The notes under the pieces are model-generated. The model had not been told where the DNA came from. It made no database searches and saw only the letters and a program-made list of their open reading frames with translations. This document shows positions 35,430 to 47,212 of a DNA stretch of 64,000 nucleotides, in pieces (the first letter of the stretch is position 1; each line of letters begins with the position of its first letter). The translations under genes were made by a program, and so were the position numbers. The DNA is from Rhizophlyctis rosea (Eukaryota; Chytridiomycota; Chytridiomycetes; Rhizophlyctidales; Rhizophlyctidaceae), in the NCBI GenBank assembly GCA_027596075.1, contig JADGJC010000214.1, forward strand, positions 1 to 64,000, written 5' to 3'.

Positions 35430-35755
35430 GGCGTCCAAGAGTCAATGGCACTGGACAGGTTGTTTTCCGGACTTGCTGGTCATCAGCAAATGGAAAGAAT
35501 CGTTGTGTGTGGGAAAGGCCAAAAATAGCCCGTTCCCCTTCGCAAGCGGCAAGTCCCAAAATGCGCAGCTTGATGAGGCTTGCGGCCTGGCCTGAACTCA
35601 CGCATCGAATCACATGCTGAAAGTGCTGCAAGGCTGGCAGGGTGCTTCACCTCTCCTTCCCCCACCATCCATTTTTGACGCGATACTACCCTTTCAATTT
35701 GTTTGTAGCGACAGTGACTTACCAAACCACGTTCCGGCCGGATATAGCTGATATT

Positions 35756-38148
35756 ATGAGCCGTACAGTCGTCCTGAAGCGGTGCCATTCAAGTCGTCCG
35801 CTGGGGTTGCCAGAGACGCGTAGACTGTTGCTGCCGGCCTCTGCTTCATACACTAGTGGAGCGCGTAAAGCAGCCGTAACAATGTGCTCCCGTCAATTTG
35901 CGACTGCTTCGAACGCTCAACCAACTACCTCGAAGGAGACGGCAAGCTTGCGCCGGTTGCACGCGTCAGAGGATGCCGCTTTCTGACAATTATTTTCAGG
36001 CTGTCCTGCATAGGATTGAAAAGAAGCGAGCAGAAGCGTTTCTGGGAGGAGGCCAGAAGCGAATAGATACCCAGCACAACAAAGTAGGCGAATCATTCTC
36101 ACGGTGGAATGATTGATGCTAAATCTGTATCACTGGACAGGGCAAACTGACTGCAAGGGAGCGCATCGACTTGTTGCTGGATGCCGGTTCTTTTCGGGAG
36201 TATGATGCATTCGTGGAGCACCAGTGTGTTGACTTTGACATGGATAAGCAAAAGGTAGCACGTGCGCCAACTACTTTCTAAGCCACGCTCTGATTCGCTC
36301 GAAATAAGATTACAGGAGACGGCGTCGTCACAGGATATGGCACCATCAACCGACGCCTGGTCTATGTATTTAGCCAAGACTTCACGGCATTCGGCGGAAG
36401 TTTGTCAAAAATGCATGCACAAAAAATCTGCAAGGTCAGATTCCCAATGAATTTTCAAAGCACAGAGCGGCTCTTGACATATATGAGTAGGTCATGGATC
36501 AAGCAATGTTGGTCGGTGCCCCAGTCATTGGTCTCAACGATTCAGGAGGTGCACGTATTCAGGAAGGAGTTGATTCTCTAGGAGGTTACGCCGATATCTT
36601 CCAGGTGGGTGAATTTCATTGCTAACCATATTGCTTGCTGTTGACACCTGAAGTCAGAAAAATGTGCTTGCCTCTGGGGTTGTCCCGCAAATCTCCCTAA
36701 TCATGGGACCATGTGCTGGTGGCGCTGTGTACTCGCCCGCACTGACGGACTTCACTTTCATGGTGCGAGATACATCGTACCTCTTTGTGACGGGCCCGGA
36801 TGTTGTCAAGGCAGTTACCAATGAGGAGGTCACGCAAGAGGAGCTTGGAGGAGCGAAGGCTCATACCACAAAATCAGGTAAAAGAACATCAGATGGCTCA
36901 CATACCACCAACGATGCATCAAACAAATATTGCCATAGGCGTTGCACACCTTGCCTTCGACAATGATATTGATGCGCTGTTAAAGTTAGTGCAACATCAT
37001 CATCTTTGGCATGGAGCGCGTATAAGACTGATAAACGTTCGTCCCGCCAGGTTACGCGAGTTCGTAGATTTCTTGCCACTCTCCTCTCAAAGCGAGGTGC
37101 CCAAGCGCACCACGGACGATAGGGTGTAAGTGCCACGCCCGAATGGATATGCATACATATTGCTCATGCGGTTGCCTGTAGCGATCGGGGTGATGCAGCG
37201 TTGGATACCATTGTGCCAGCGGACTCTAGCAAAGCCTATGACATCACGAAAGTCATAACAAGGGTATGGTATCAGCAGCGAGTTCAAGCATATGATTGCT
37301 TGCTAACGCACAGCAGATAGTGGATAATGGAAATTTCTTTGAGATCATGCCTGATTTTGCAAAGAATATGGTCATAGGCTTTGGCCGCTTGGATGGACAA
37401 ACCGTTTCCATCGTCGCGAATCAACCGCTTGTATCCTCTGGAGTGTTGGACATCAATTCCTCGATCAAGGCGGCACGCTGGGTCCGGTTTTGTGACGCTT
37501 TCAATATTCCGCTACTGACGTTTGTGGATGTTCCTGGTTTTTTGCCGGGCACATCACAAGAGCACGGCGGCATCATTCGCAATGGAGCGAAATTGTTGTA
37601 TGCTTTTGCTGAGGCAACAGTTCCGAAGATCACTGTTATTACTAGGAAAGCTTATGGAGGTGCCTATGATGTGATGAGGTAAGACTACTTAAACGACTCC
37701 ACTGAGCTCTTCGCTGAACCGTACATCAATGTAGCTCCAAGCACTTGCGCGGTGATTTGAACTACTCGTGGCCTACGGGTGAAATTGCTGTGATGGGGGC
37801 GAAGGGTGCAGTGGAAATTATTTTCCGAAATGTCAAGGACAAGAGTAAGCCACCACCAGTTTGTTTCGTGTGGGTGTTGATGAGTTCCTGACGTGCGTCT
37901 TCTTTACAGCTCAAGCAGAAGCCGATTGTGAGTAATGTTAAACGACCCGTGTATCATCAAGGAGCTGACCGTTAAGAATTGCAGACGTAGCGAAGTTTGC
38001 CAACCCTCTGCCAGCCGCGCAACGCGGCTTTTTGGACGACATTATCGTCCCTTCCACCACAAGAAGCCGGATCATACAAGATCTGAAGATGCTAAAGAAC
38101 AAGAACCTACGCAACCCTGCCAAGAAACATGGGAACATTCCGTTGTGA
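35756..38148 (+). CDS. PCCB: propionyl-CoA carboxylase beta chain, mitochondrial
   Basis: The protein has the carboxyltransferase fold in two halves. Motifs in order: [160 protein letters not shown] and C-terminus [11 protein letters not shown]. With the biotinylated alpha chain (not in the window) it makes methylmalonyl-CoA in mitochondria. The Arg/Ser-rich N-terminus suits a presequence. The join between the first exon (frame from 35756) and the FLGGGQKR exon could not be closed in frame; a missed intron or a base error is possible. One exon near the end is 18 nt (37910-37927). Acetyl-CoA and methylcrotonyl-CoA carboxylases differ in these motifs. Confidence 0.92.
37910..37927 (+). other. 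18-nt microexon in PCCB
   Basis: It encodes QAEAD plus split codons between VKDK and YVAKFANP. It is flanked by tctttacag and gtgagt. The reading frame and the family alignment require it. Confidence 0.75.
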
Positions 38149-38196
38149 TTGCTGTACAATGTTATACACAAGCTGAGCCTTGTAGTTCAGCGCGAA

Positions 38197-39036
38197 TCAT
38201 GATACAATGCTCTCCTCTTCCCTCTCCTTATTCTCAGCGTATGCCTGGTACGCGTTCATAAGAAAATTGTCAAAATCTGTTCTGATGGTTTCCGGCTCGT
38301 TGTCTAGTGATGTGATGGTCACTGGCACTTTGGAGAGAAATTTGTTTGCTGTTGTGCATGGCGTGAGAGAAGCAGTTGAGATGTTGCTGTCCAATGTAGA
38401 TTGGAATCAGAGTTTTTACATACCCAGCTTGATTTTCGTTGTTTTCTGAGCAGATGCGCCCAGCTTATGTGCGAAGACCGCACATTGCGTTTCCTTCAGG
38501 TTCCCGAAGATGTTTTGGCTTTTGTCGGCGATGTGTTAGCCCAGGGCGTGACCGGAATTGTACGTATCAACAGTTGACCAAAAACTCACAAAACGTCAAG
38601 ATCTTTTTCCTGCTTTGAATCCGGAGCATACACGAATAGAACTCCGTTTGCGGATTCTGATATTGACTCCCAGCATGAGTAGAAACTATTGGAATGCATC
38701 AGATGGAAGTCGTTACGAGACCCTTGTCATGCCACCACTGACCGCTGGTCCCCTGAACAATCCCACAGTTCAACAGATATCGTCATGTCTTTTGCTCGAA
38801 CATTTGGTCGTCTTGGCTCCACCGGAATCGTACGCTCGAACTCCAGTATTCTGATGAGAGGCGCGTGTCAGAGATGATGCAGAACAGCGAAGCACCTTCT
38901 CATTTTGAACGTGCCTGACACCTGCAGTTGGATGGTATTCAGCGGTAATAATGGTCAGATCTGCAAGGTAGTTGCATATTGCTGTTTTGCCGGATTTTTG
39001 CGGTCCGACGACAAAGATGGTGAGCTTTGTTGCCAT
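38197..39036 (-). CDS. IFT22: intraflagellar transport GTPase-like protein IFT22 (RABL5)
   Basis: The gene starts MATKLTIFVVGPQKSGKTAI, with the P-loop GPQKSGKT. Next comes AGVRILEFER, which is made across the first intron, and VELWDCSGDQR in the switch-II position, then FYSCWESI and SANGVLFVYAP. The C-terminal helix contains DNEPETIRTDFDNFLMNAY and ends EEESIVS. IFT22 is a Rab-like member of the IFT-B train that builds flagella. The G4 NKxD motif is not obvious, as expected for this degenerate family. Exon 1 is 39036-38915; the first intron (38914-38851) has a GC donor. The gene ends 48 bp from PCCB. Its presence argues for a flagellated life stage. Confidence 0.88.
38851..38914 (-). other. 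putative GC-AG intron in IFT22
   Basis: On the coding strand the junction reads GTCAG|gcacgt ... catcag|AATACTGG. It restores GVRILEFE, the conserved IFT22 sequence. No GT donor in the right phase lies nearby. Confidence 0.72.
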
Positions 39037-39235
39037 TTTGTTGAGCAACTTGGGAATAGATCGTTGCGGACAAAAACGTGGAGGGGAAAGCAAGGTGGGG
39101 AAGCGGCACAGAGACTGTGTGCAACCGTTGATTAGTAAGCAAAGGTGTTTTTCCCCTTGGAAGCAATTTAGGTATATTGGAACGTAAATACAAACTTTCT
39201 ATGCACAGTATATAATACAAACAATCAGAGTACAG

Positions 39236-40371
39236 CTAGCTTCTAATGCCCACAGTTACTCTAAGATTCTTTAGCTCCCCTTGCAAATGTGTGGCGTGCA
39301 CCTCCAACTTCTGCAGCTTATTCAGCCCATCACGATTGATCTTGAGTTCCTCCCCAACCGAAGCTCGCATAGCCGCAATGCGGGCTTCCATGTGCAACAC
39401 CAGTTCCATGCCAAATTGACCTTCAGCCTGAGGAACTACTAAGACCGGTGACGGCAAGGGGGAAGTGGATGATGGGAGGGGAGGAGGACTGATAGCGAAT
39501 TCGATTGGGTCATTTGGTGGTGTTGGGATGTCAAATTCGTCATCCGAAGCGAGAGATAAGCTAAGATCGGAGGATGAGCGCGGGATGGTGTGGTGTATGG
39601 ATGAAGCTGTGTCTGCAGTTGTTCGTATGGACGGTGTGGTTGGAGCGTAGCGAGCTAGCTTGATCTTGGAGTACCACAGGTTGAGTTCCGTTCGATCCGC
39701 AACTAACAAGAAGGGAAAATAAGCTGAAGGTTGCCATCTTCAAACCCAAGGTGGTCCCACCTTCGTATATACGATGATTTGAACCACCACCAATGGAGGA
39801 AGAGTTGTCCTTTAGCAGAAATCTGCAACGCCCATCCGGTGTTACTCGAAGTAATGCAAACCCCATGAATGCTGTTGGTGTTTGAGCCAGCACTGTGCCT
39901 TTGCTGCCATCCTTATTTAGTGCGTATTCGCGAATGAAGCTAATATGCTGTTAGCCGTTCAGCTCCGATCCAGCATACTTCGGCATATCCTCACCTTTTT
40001 GTGATTTCCAACCGCACTGGTACTTTCTTGGTGAATAGTCCACATTGATTTGACCGAGCCTTCATCACCCGTGACAGTGTTGGAAGATCTTGGTATGCAG
40101 TGACGGAAAGGATGGTGCCCTCATGAATGACTTCGTCCGCACTCGAAAATGGATTCAAACTAACTTCTGACTGAGCGTCATCGTCAATTTCTAATGCTAC
40201 TTTGGGGGGCCATCGTTGTTCCAAGTCCGATTGTTCTTCCGCTAACGTGGTTTCCGAAGGACCATGAGGGGAATAGTAAGACTGCTCAAGACCGTCTCTA
40301 GCGCCTTTCCTTCCTAATGAAGACATTTTACTAAATAGTCCGGCCGATGGGGCCGTGCGGACTTCCATCAT
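39236..40371 (-). CDS. uncharacterised protein
   Basis: Three exons (40371-39995, 39939-39761, 39702-39236) join to 340 residues. The first half is acidic and polar. Residues about 95-185 alternate strands and loops (EGTILSVTAYQDLP, VPVRLEITKSFIREYALN, AFMGFALLRVTPDGRCRF) and could form a small beta domain. A Ser/Pro-rich stretch and a short C-terminal coiled coil (ELKINRDGLNKLQKLEVHA) follow. I recognise no family. Additional 5' exons may exist: a minus-strand frame at 40771-40331 contains SKSLRFAVYNNGSRNESATF, faintly C2-like, but no splice joins it to exon 1 in frame. Neighbours give no functional hint. Confidence 0.6.
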
Positions 40372-40835
40372 TGCGGCGGGGCGTTTCTTTTGGAACTTTG
40401 TGGAGCACCTGGATACGATGGAGGCGATGAGTAAGGCTGCTTATTATAAATACCTGATCGGGTCTAGGGTCTCGAACGGTGAAGCTATCGATCGATCGAG
40501 CGCATTGCGGATGATGATGCAGCATTCCAATTGACCGAGGCGTTTCGACAGCCGTGCTTGGTGAAATGACCTGACCAACAAAAGTTGCACTTTCGTTTCG
40601 ACTTCCGTTGTTGTAAACTGCAAACCGTAAACTTTTGCTCCGGCTTCCCTGCTTCTCCTCAGAGACTTCTAAGCATTGGCCGCTTGCAGCGACTGCGCCT
40701 GCACCTTTTTCGAAAGCCTTTACGGACTGCCGCACACACGTGAGCCATCGTTCGCTGCGAGACCCTCTCAACCCTCCGACGCGTGAAACGCGGCTCTAAG
40801 CATTGGCTCCATACCTGGCCCCGTACCACAGATAA
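40372..40835. other. divergent interval with a possible extra minus-strand exon
   Basis: This 464-bp region separates an unknown minus-strand gene and the RasGAP gene. It contains the minus-strand frame mentioned for that gene, coding-like in composition but unplaced. A palindromic atcgatcgatcg run lies at about 40488-40499. Confidence 0.35.
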
Positions 40836-43800
40836 ATGACATTGGAGTCCATAGCGGAATTCGCAGACGAATCAACACAGCAATGTCGTGAACTTGCCGC
40901 GTTCCTGCGGGAACGGCAGAGGCTAGAATCAGAATATGGGCAATCATTGGGTACACAAATGACAATTCATGCATGACATCTTTGCCGCAATCCCACTGAC
41001 CGTGTGCCTCGGTGCTTGTCATGCAGCGGAGCTTTGTCAGAATTACCTCCGCAATGTGTGGGATCTTTCTAGTCCAGTGGACGCACGCTCGAAAGCCGTT
41101 GCAACGCAAAATCTCGAGGGTCCTAAATCGCAATTGCTTTCCATGTGAGCCGCCTACTCTCGTATGGCCTACTGGGTAGGACCGTAAACTGACAACCATT
41201 TCCAGGACACTATGGAGCACTGTGATTGACTGCGTCGACCGCATCAATAAGACTGCAGAAGCACATGTGCGTTTGTTGCATGTCAATCCTTGTTGCTGCT
41301 TGCTTGTCACTTATCATGATTCAATCAGATTTCTCTATCAAACGGGCTGAGTGGAGTCATTTTGGAGCCATTCGACAGCAAAGTAAAGGACATGATTGCC
41401 ACACGCAAACGGGTATGTTGGTTGGAGTTACGTGCGTTGGCGACAATGCGAGGCTCACAAGCTCTCATTTGCAGCATACCGATAAGGGAAAGCAGCTGAA
41501 CAAAATCCTGCAAGATGCTTACACTGAGTTTCGAAGGGTATGCTTGAATACATGCTGTACATGAGAAGAAACATTTCTCATTGGCACTTTTACTTCCAGG
41601 CGAAGCAGGAGTTTGACACATCTCAATCGCAAGCGTCAGAGATGATTGATACGTTGTCGAAAGCACAGCTTAATGCGACCAGCAAGAAGAAAGATCTGGA
41701 GAAGGTGAACCATGCGGACGCCGCCACAATTTATTGCCACATTCAATGTTAACTTGCAATCCGGACAATATAGTTGCAACAGAAAGCGACGCAAGCTCTA
41801 GAGCGTGCGGGACAAACGGCGGAGATCCTCCGCCAATGCGAAGTCAAACGGAATACAGCTCAACAGGAGTACTTCTCTACACTGATACCGGCGCTGCACA
41901 AGGTGGGTAAGGAGAAGGTTAGCCGTTTCAGATGAAGCCCCTGTCTCACTTCCTGCTGAAAGGAAATCCGCGAATATGAGACCCAGCGACACCGAACGAC
42001 CATCAGACTTCTGGAGGACCTGACATACTTGGAACAATCCACCGCAGAAGTTTATCACACTACCGCAAAGGGTTGGGAGGATGCAAAAACGGAGGTGGAT
42101 GTGGAGAAGGACATTGCGTTGTTTGTCGACCAACATGTAGGCAGTTCTGTTTGGGATCTTGCAGCTAAAGACGACATCTTATACGCCGCGTTCAGTTAGT
42201 TGCGGAAGATAAGGATTTCAACACGGTGTCCGTTAGAAGCCTACTGAAGCCCTTGAAGGCCGGCAGAGTTTTGTTGAGAAAAGGTAGAGTCTTATATGCC
42301 TGAGTGTGAAAATTGATCATACTGAAGGTGTATACAGGAGACAATGCTCCTGGATGGACGCGGCAATATCTGGTACTGATGGCGGAAGATCGATTACTAT
42401 ATTTCTTTGATCGAGAGGACGTGAGGATCATGCCATGTTCTGTTAAGCATACCGGGGTTTTGGGTACTGAACAACATGATAGTCCCTGCAGCCACGGGAA
42501 GTTATCAATCTAGGAGCCAATACTCAAGCATATTCCGTAGACGACAGCTACTTCGGCCGCGCCAACTGTTTTCAACTCATCCTCGACCCCCGTGCGTCAG
42601 ATAAACCACCATCAGACAAAACCACCGCTCAACCCACATCCGCCACTCAACCACCCCAACCCCGGACAATATACAACCTCATCGCCGAATCCCTCAACGA
42701 TAAAGAGGAATGGATATCATCCCTGCGACTATTTTGCTTCTGCTGTCCCAACTGTGCCGAGGTGTATGGATATCGGCCACCGCAAAGCTCCGTCTTGGCG
42801 AGCTCTGACCTGTTATCGTCATTGTTGAAGGAAGGGACGGGCGGGACCAACCTTGTGCGGAGCCTGCATCTGTGGGTCATGGAGGCGAAGGAGCTTATCG
42901 GTCCGAAGGGGTGCAATCCGTATTGCGTGGTGTTGTTCAACGACATCAAGCAGGCAAAATCGTCTGTGAAAGCTGGGGAATCGGTATTTTGGGGGGAAGA
43001 GTTCGTGTTCAGTGATATTCCTCCTTGTCGGACACGGTTGCGGTTATTATTCTTCAGTAGCAGCAACGCTCGGCTGCAGCGGGATATTGAGATAGGTAGG
43101 TCATGAGATGATGAGCATTGAAGGAAGGAAGGAATGCAATGGCCGACTGAATATCTTTTGTGCAGGGTATGTCAGCATCAACCTTTCAACTTTACGGACC
43201 GGAAAGAAGGTGGAGGAATGGTATACAATAAAGCCATTTGCAAGGACGGGATCGGAGAGTTGTGGGGCGGTGAGGATCGCGTACAAGATAACAGTAAGCG
43301 TTTATGATTTGGGAACCACAGGACAATGAACATGGATTATTGACATTATGTGCAGAACGAGCAATCTTTACCTATGAGTTCATATTCTGAGTTCCTTGAG
43401 GTTTATTAGCATTATGAGGTTTTTCAGTGAGAAAATGCGACGGTACTGATCCTTACCATATTCCAGCTCATAACCGAACCTTCCCTGGACTGCGTTAGCA
43501 TCATGAGCAAGTACTTGACACAGCAAAGAGAAGAATTTGCAAAAGTTGTAAGTATTCCTCAATTGCATATCGATCATCACTCTTCGGCCCCAACATCAAT
43601 CTTATTAGGTGTTGAGCATCCTGGTGGCGTACAACAAGGACATCGAAGGGGTGAAAACTCTCACACGTAATGAGATACGGCTCACAGGTCGGTAACAATT
43701 GAACGGATTAGCCGCAGCCAGTCCTGATTAGTGTCATTGCAGATGACCCCAATATTCTTTTCCGCGGCAACTCGATTGCTACAAAGATGGTGGATCAATA

Positions 43801-46032
43801 CATGAAATTGCTTGGGATGGAGTACCTGCGGAGTACGCTGACCTCGCTCATTCGTGGAGTATATACCTCCAAGTTCAGCTGTGAGGTAAGATACTGTGTG
43901 GTGGACTTGACTCTGAAGTATGTTTCTCAAACACTGCTGCAACACCATGCAGGTTGATCCGGTTCGACTACCTCAGGGAAGGGACACCAACATGGCGGTA
44001 ACTAGGAATTGGAAGCGACTATTGACTCAGGTCGCAATCTTCTGGGAAGCGATTCAAAAATCAATAGACAAGATTCCTAGGCAAGTGATTGTGGGAGGCA
44101 TGGCATATAAAACAGCGCTCTTTGATGCTTATACCACATTAATTTGGAACAGAGAATTGATGATTGTCTTTTCCGACATTGCGGCAACTGCCTTTGACAA
44201 GTTCAAAGAGGAGCGGACAAAATATGCTTCTGTGAGGTTGGTCAATACAAGGAATACAATTTTTTTTATGAAAACGAGCAATAATCGATCTTCGTACAGC
44301 GGCTTTATCTTCCTGCGATTTTTTGTCCCCGCCATCCTAGCTGTAAGTTATGGTGGGAGACTACATTATCCAACTTGCAAATAACATGTCGCTCCCAACA
44401 GCCAAAGCTCTTTGGTATCATGGCGGAGCATCCAGACACAAATACATCACGAACCTTGACGCTGATCGGGAAAATTTTACAAAACCTTGCCAATTTATCA
44501 GAGTTTGAAGGGAAAGAGTCATATATGGCGCCATGCAATACGTGGATTGCTGAACAGACACCTATAATGAGGCAGTTCATTGATCACATTACGGTATGCT
44601 ACTCTGGTACCCCTTAGTGAGGGACAATCAGCTAATGGAAGAAAGCAGACACCCCCCGCAACAGAGTTCCCTTCATCGCGAAAACCGCGGATAGATATTA
44701 GAAGAGATACCACCATTCTGCATCAGTTCATCTCCGAAAAGTTTCCCGAGTTGCGAGCTGACGAGCAGGCAATGCGGAACCCCTCCATACAGCAGCTCAT
44801 TCCCATCATTGATAAATTGGAGGCAGCAAAGGAGGAGATGAAGGCAGAGCAATTGCGGGCAGCTGCTGGTCGGGCAGCTAATATAGCCACGGAAGCCGAA
44901 CCCCAATCACCCGTGGTGGAGGATATGTTGGTGAATGGGTCATACCCGGGTTCTGGTGGTTCATCGGGGGATGGATCTGCAACAGCTGGGCGAAAATCAT
45001 CGGTTACTCGACGCACTTCCGACGCCTCCATCAATAGTACCATCAGTCCTGACAACCGCCCAAGATCAGCCAGCGGCATGAGTGCGTCCCGGACGTGGCG
45101 AGGCAACCGGCCGGTTTCGTTCACCATAGGAATAGGGACGAAGGAGAAGGAAGGGAGTAGTGGGCCGACAACACCCTCGCAGATCAAAGATTTTGTGAGC
45201 AAATTGGGGTCCAGCGTCAGCTACTCCCCAATGCAGCAGCAGCAGCAGGAGCAAAGTTACAGGGACGGGTTATTATCTAATGCAATTGCGGCGGTTGATG
45301 ATGTAGAGTTTGGAACGGTGGGTCATATGCGACCAGCGGAGGGGGAACCGGAGGTAGGGAGGGGACCCGTCGATAAGAAGTTGCGGGATCGGACTACCAG
45401 CGCGAGTAGCTTGCGAAGTCTACATAAGGCAATTTCCGGGTCCTTACATGCATCAACGCCACCGCCCGACTTGGCAGGATCGTCGTCAGGCAGCATGCAG
45501 ATGGGTGAGCTGTCTCCACATCCACCTGATTCGGACCCTAGCACTCCGAAAATCGGGAAAAAGTCTGGAAATCCGTTCTTCAGAAATAAGATGGGCGCAA
45601 CGATCAAAAGTCTCCTCGGTGGGAAGTCGGAGCATGGGGAGGCCAAGGTAAGCTGTTGGTACACCTAGTCCTGAATGTTTCATCGTCGCTGATACGAGAT
45701 ACTACCAGAAAAAGACCTCGATCACGGACATACGGACGGCAACAGACATTGGGGATGACTCAAAATCAAGAGAGCGACTCTGGAGAACAATGGGAAGGAA
45801 GGGAAGTAAGGACGCGACAGGGACCACACCAGCCACCCGAAGTTCACCGTTTGGACTGGAGATACAAGCGGCAGGATCACGAGCTGGTTCGATAGCTGAG
45901 ATGACAGAACTGACGCCTCGCGCTCGTGCCCCTAGTTTACCTGTAGATGATGAGGACCCCACATTTGGTAGAGGAGCGGGTGGGATAGCAATGAGTATGC
46001 CGACAAAGTCGTTCATGAGTAGAGGATTTTAG
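40836..46032 (+). CDS. F-BAR / PH / C2 / Ras-GAP multidomain protein
   Basis: This many-exon gene encodes about 1,300 residues. The N-terminus is an F-BAR domain: LAAFLRERQRLESEYGQSL, then LCQNYLRNVWD and long coiled coils such as QQKATQALERAGQTAEILR. A PH domain follows (WTRQYLVLMAEDRLLYFFD, CFQLILDP, LNDKEEWISSLRLF). A C2 domain comes next (SLHLWVMEAKELIGPKGCNP, VFWGEEFVF). The RasGAP domain contains the arginine-finger region NILFRGNSIATK, a YLRSTL helix, EVDPVRL and FIFLRFFVPAIL, the FLR motif. The last about 430 residues are Ser/Gly/Pro-rich and probably regulatory. PH-C2-RasGAP is the SynGAP/RASAL core, and the F-BAR adds a membrane-curvature module. It likely switches off Ras at curved membrane. 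Exon 1 is 40836-40950 and exon 2 starts at 41027; the other junctions are approximate. Confidence 0.88.
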
Positions 46033-46300
46033 ATAGTTAGATGTAGGTTATTCGGTTGATGAACCATTGATATTTACAGAATAGCAACATCGACTTCGTC
46101 GCTGTTTTATGTCACATGAAAATTGGGTGGATTAGGTTTATGCTAGAGGGCAGCCGCTGCGAAGACCGTGGGGAGCAGCCGTTGGCGGGGTTGGCTCGTT
46201 AATCACGAGCTGACGCAGAGCTATGTGTTGCGATGTTTGCAAGGGAGTTCGGGAGGATTGTGCGTGCAGAACTTGTAGTGGGATAAATCGTAGATCCGTT

Positions 46301-46878
46301 CTATTGGTAGTACCTGAAATACAACGGGGTTACGAGCAGAGTTGTGAGGATTAATGACATGCATAAAACTATACATTTCCAAGTTCATGCCATCATGAAT
46401 TTCGTCTAAAATGCGTAAGTCAATCAATATCGACCTTTAACTCGAACAAAGCTTACACAGAAAACGAAGCGATGATACTCACAATCCTCCAGCGTTATGT
46501 GGTCCTTATATATGTTGTACCTGTCATGTATCAAGTAAGTTGATGGGACTCAACTAATTTGCAGGCAAACGTAATACACACCACTTCTTCAATACGATTT
46601 TCTCAGGCTTTGTTCCCGTCTGCGCAGCAATAAGAAGCTTCAAGTCTTTGATAGTATCGTCTGGGCTGAAGGGACAGGTTAGAAAGATGCTTCGAACTCA
46701 GTATTTGCCCTTCTCAAGGTGACAGGTTTGCCCCTCCAACTTACTTGCACTTGACGCGGACTTTTTTCCCGAGACGGTCGTTACAAATGACCTATTCAAA
46801 AAAAGGGCATATCAGCAAATTCACATGAGGCGACTAGACAGTGACTGGTTTGACGATCTTTTTCCGCACCTCGATCAT
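46301..46878 (-). CDS. HUB1: ubiquitin-like splicing modifier UBL5/Hub1
   Basis: Six exons (46878-46870, 46791-46745, 46665-46582, 46520-46483, 46405-46375, 46313-46301) give exactly 73 residues, the invariant length of UBL5/Hub1. The protein starts [18 protein letters not shown], continues [20 protein letters not shown] and ends [12 protein letters not shown]. The di-tyrosine in place of a C-terminal di-glycine is diagnostic. Hub1 binds Snu66 and other spliceosome proteins non-covalently and, in yeast, helps the spliceosome use non-standard 5' splice sites. The first exon encodes only Met-Ile-Glu (9 nt) and the last is 13 nt including the stop. The start is fixed by family identity. Confidence 0.93.
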
Positions 46879-47212
46879 TTTTGTGTAGACGAGTGAAATA
46901 GTGACAAGCTTGAAGAACTTTTGATGAGTAACTATCACCTCACTTTGGGTTTTGAATTTGAAAGTTGGAAGAACAATATGAAGGTGAGGGCTGCGCAGCA
47001 ATCTTCCTGGCCGGCTTGGCCTTTGGTGGCCTGGCTTGGGTGAGGCGGGGTGGCGGCGTCGCTTCGAGCCACCACAATGCAACCTGTCAAACTCGCTTCA
47101 ACCTGTCCTGATCGATCTTCCCATAAATAAGTTTGATGAGATATGGTTCACAAAAGGGTATACGCGTAGCGCACGGACCTCCTATTTCCCCCTCATCCTC
47201 GACATTCACTCG
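46879..47212. other. divergent interval between HUB1 and the coiled-coil gene
   Basis: This 334-bp region is open in one plus-strand frame from 47036, but without an ATG before 47213. It may contain an upstream exon or the 5' UTR of the next gene. Confidence 0.4.

Noticed and set aside
40768..41310. 180-codon minus-strand frame
   Set aside because: Antisense to the well-supported F-BAR exons of the RasGAP gene.
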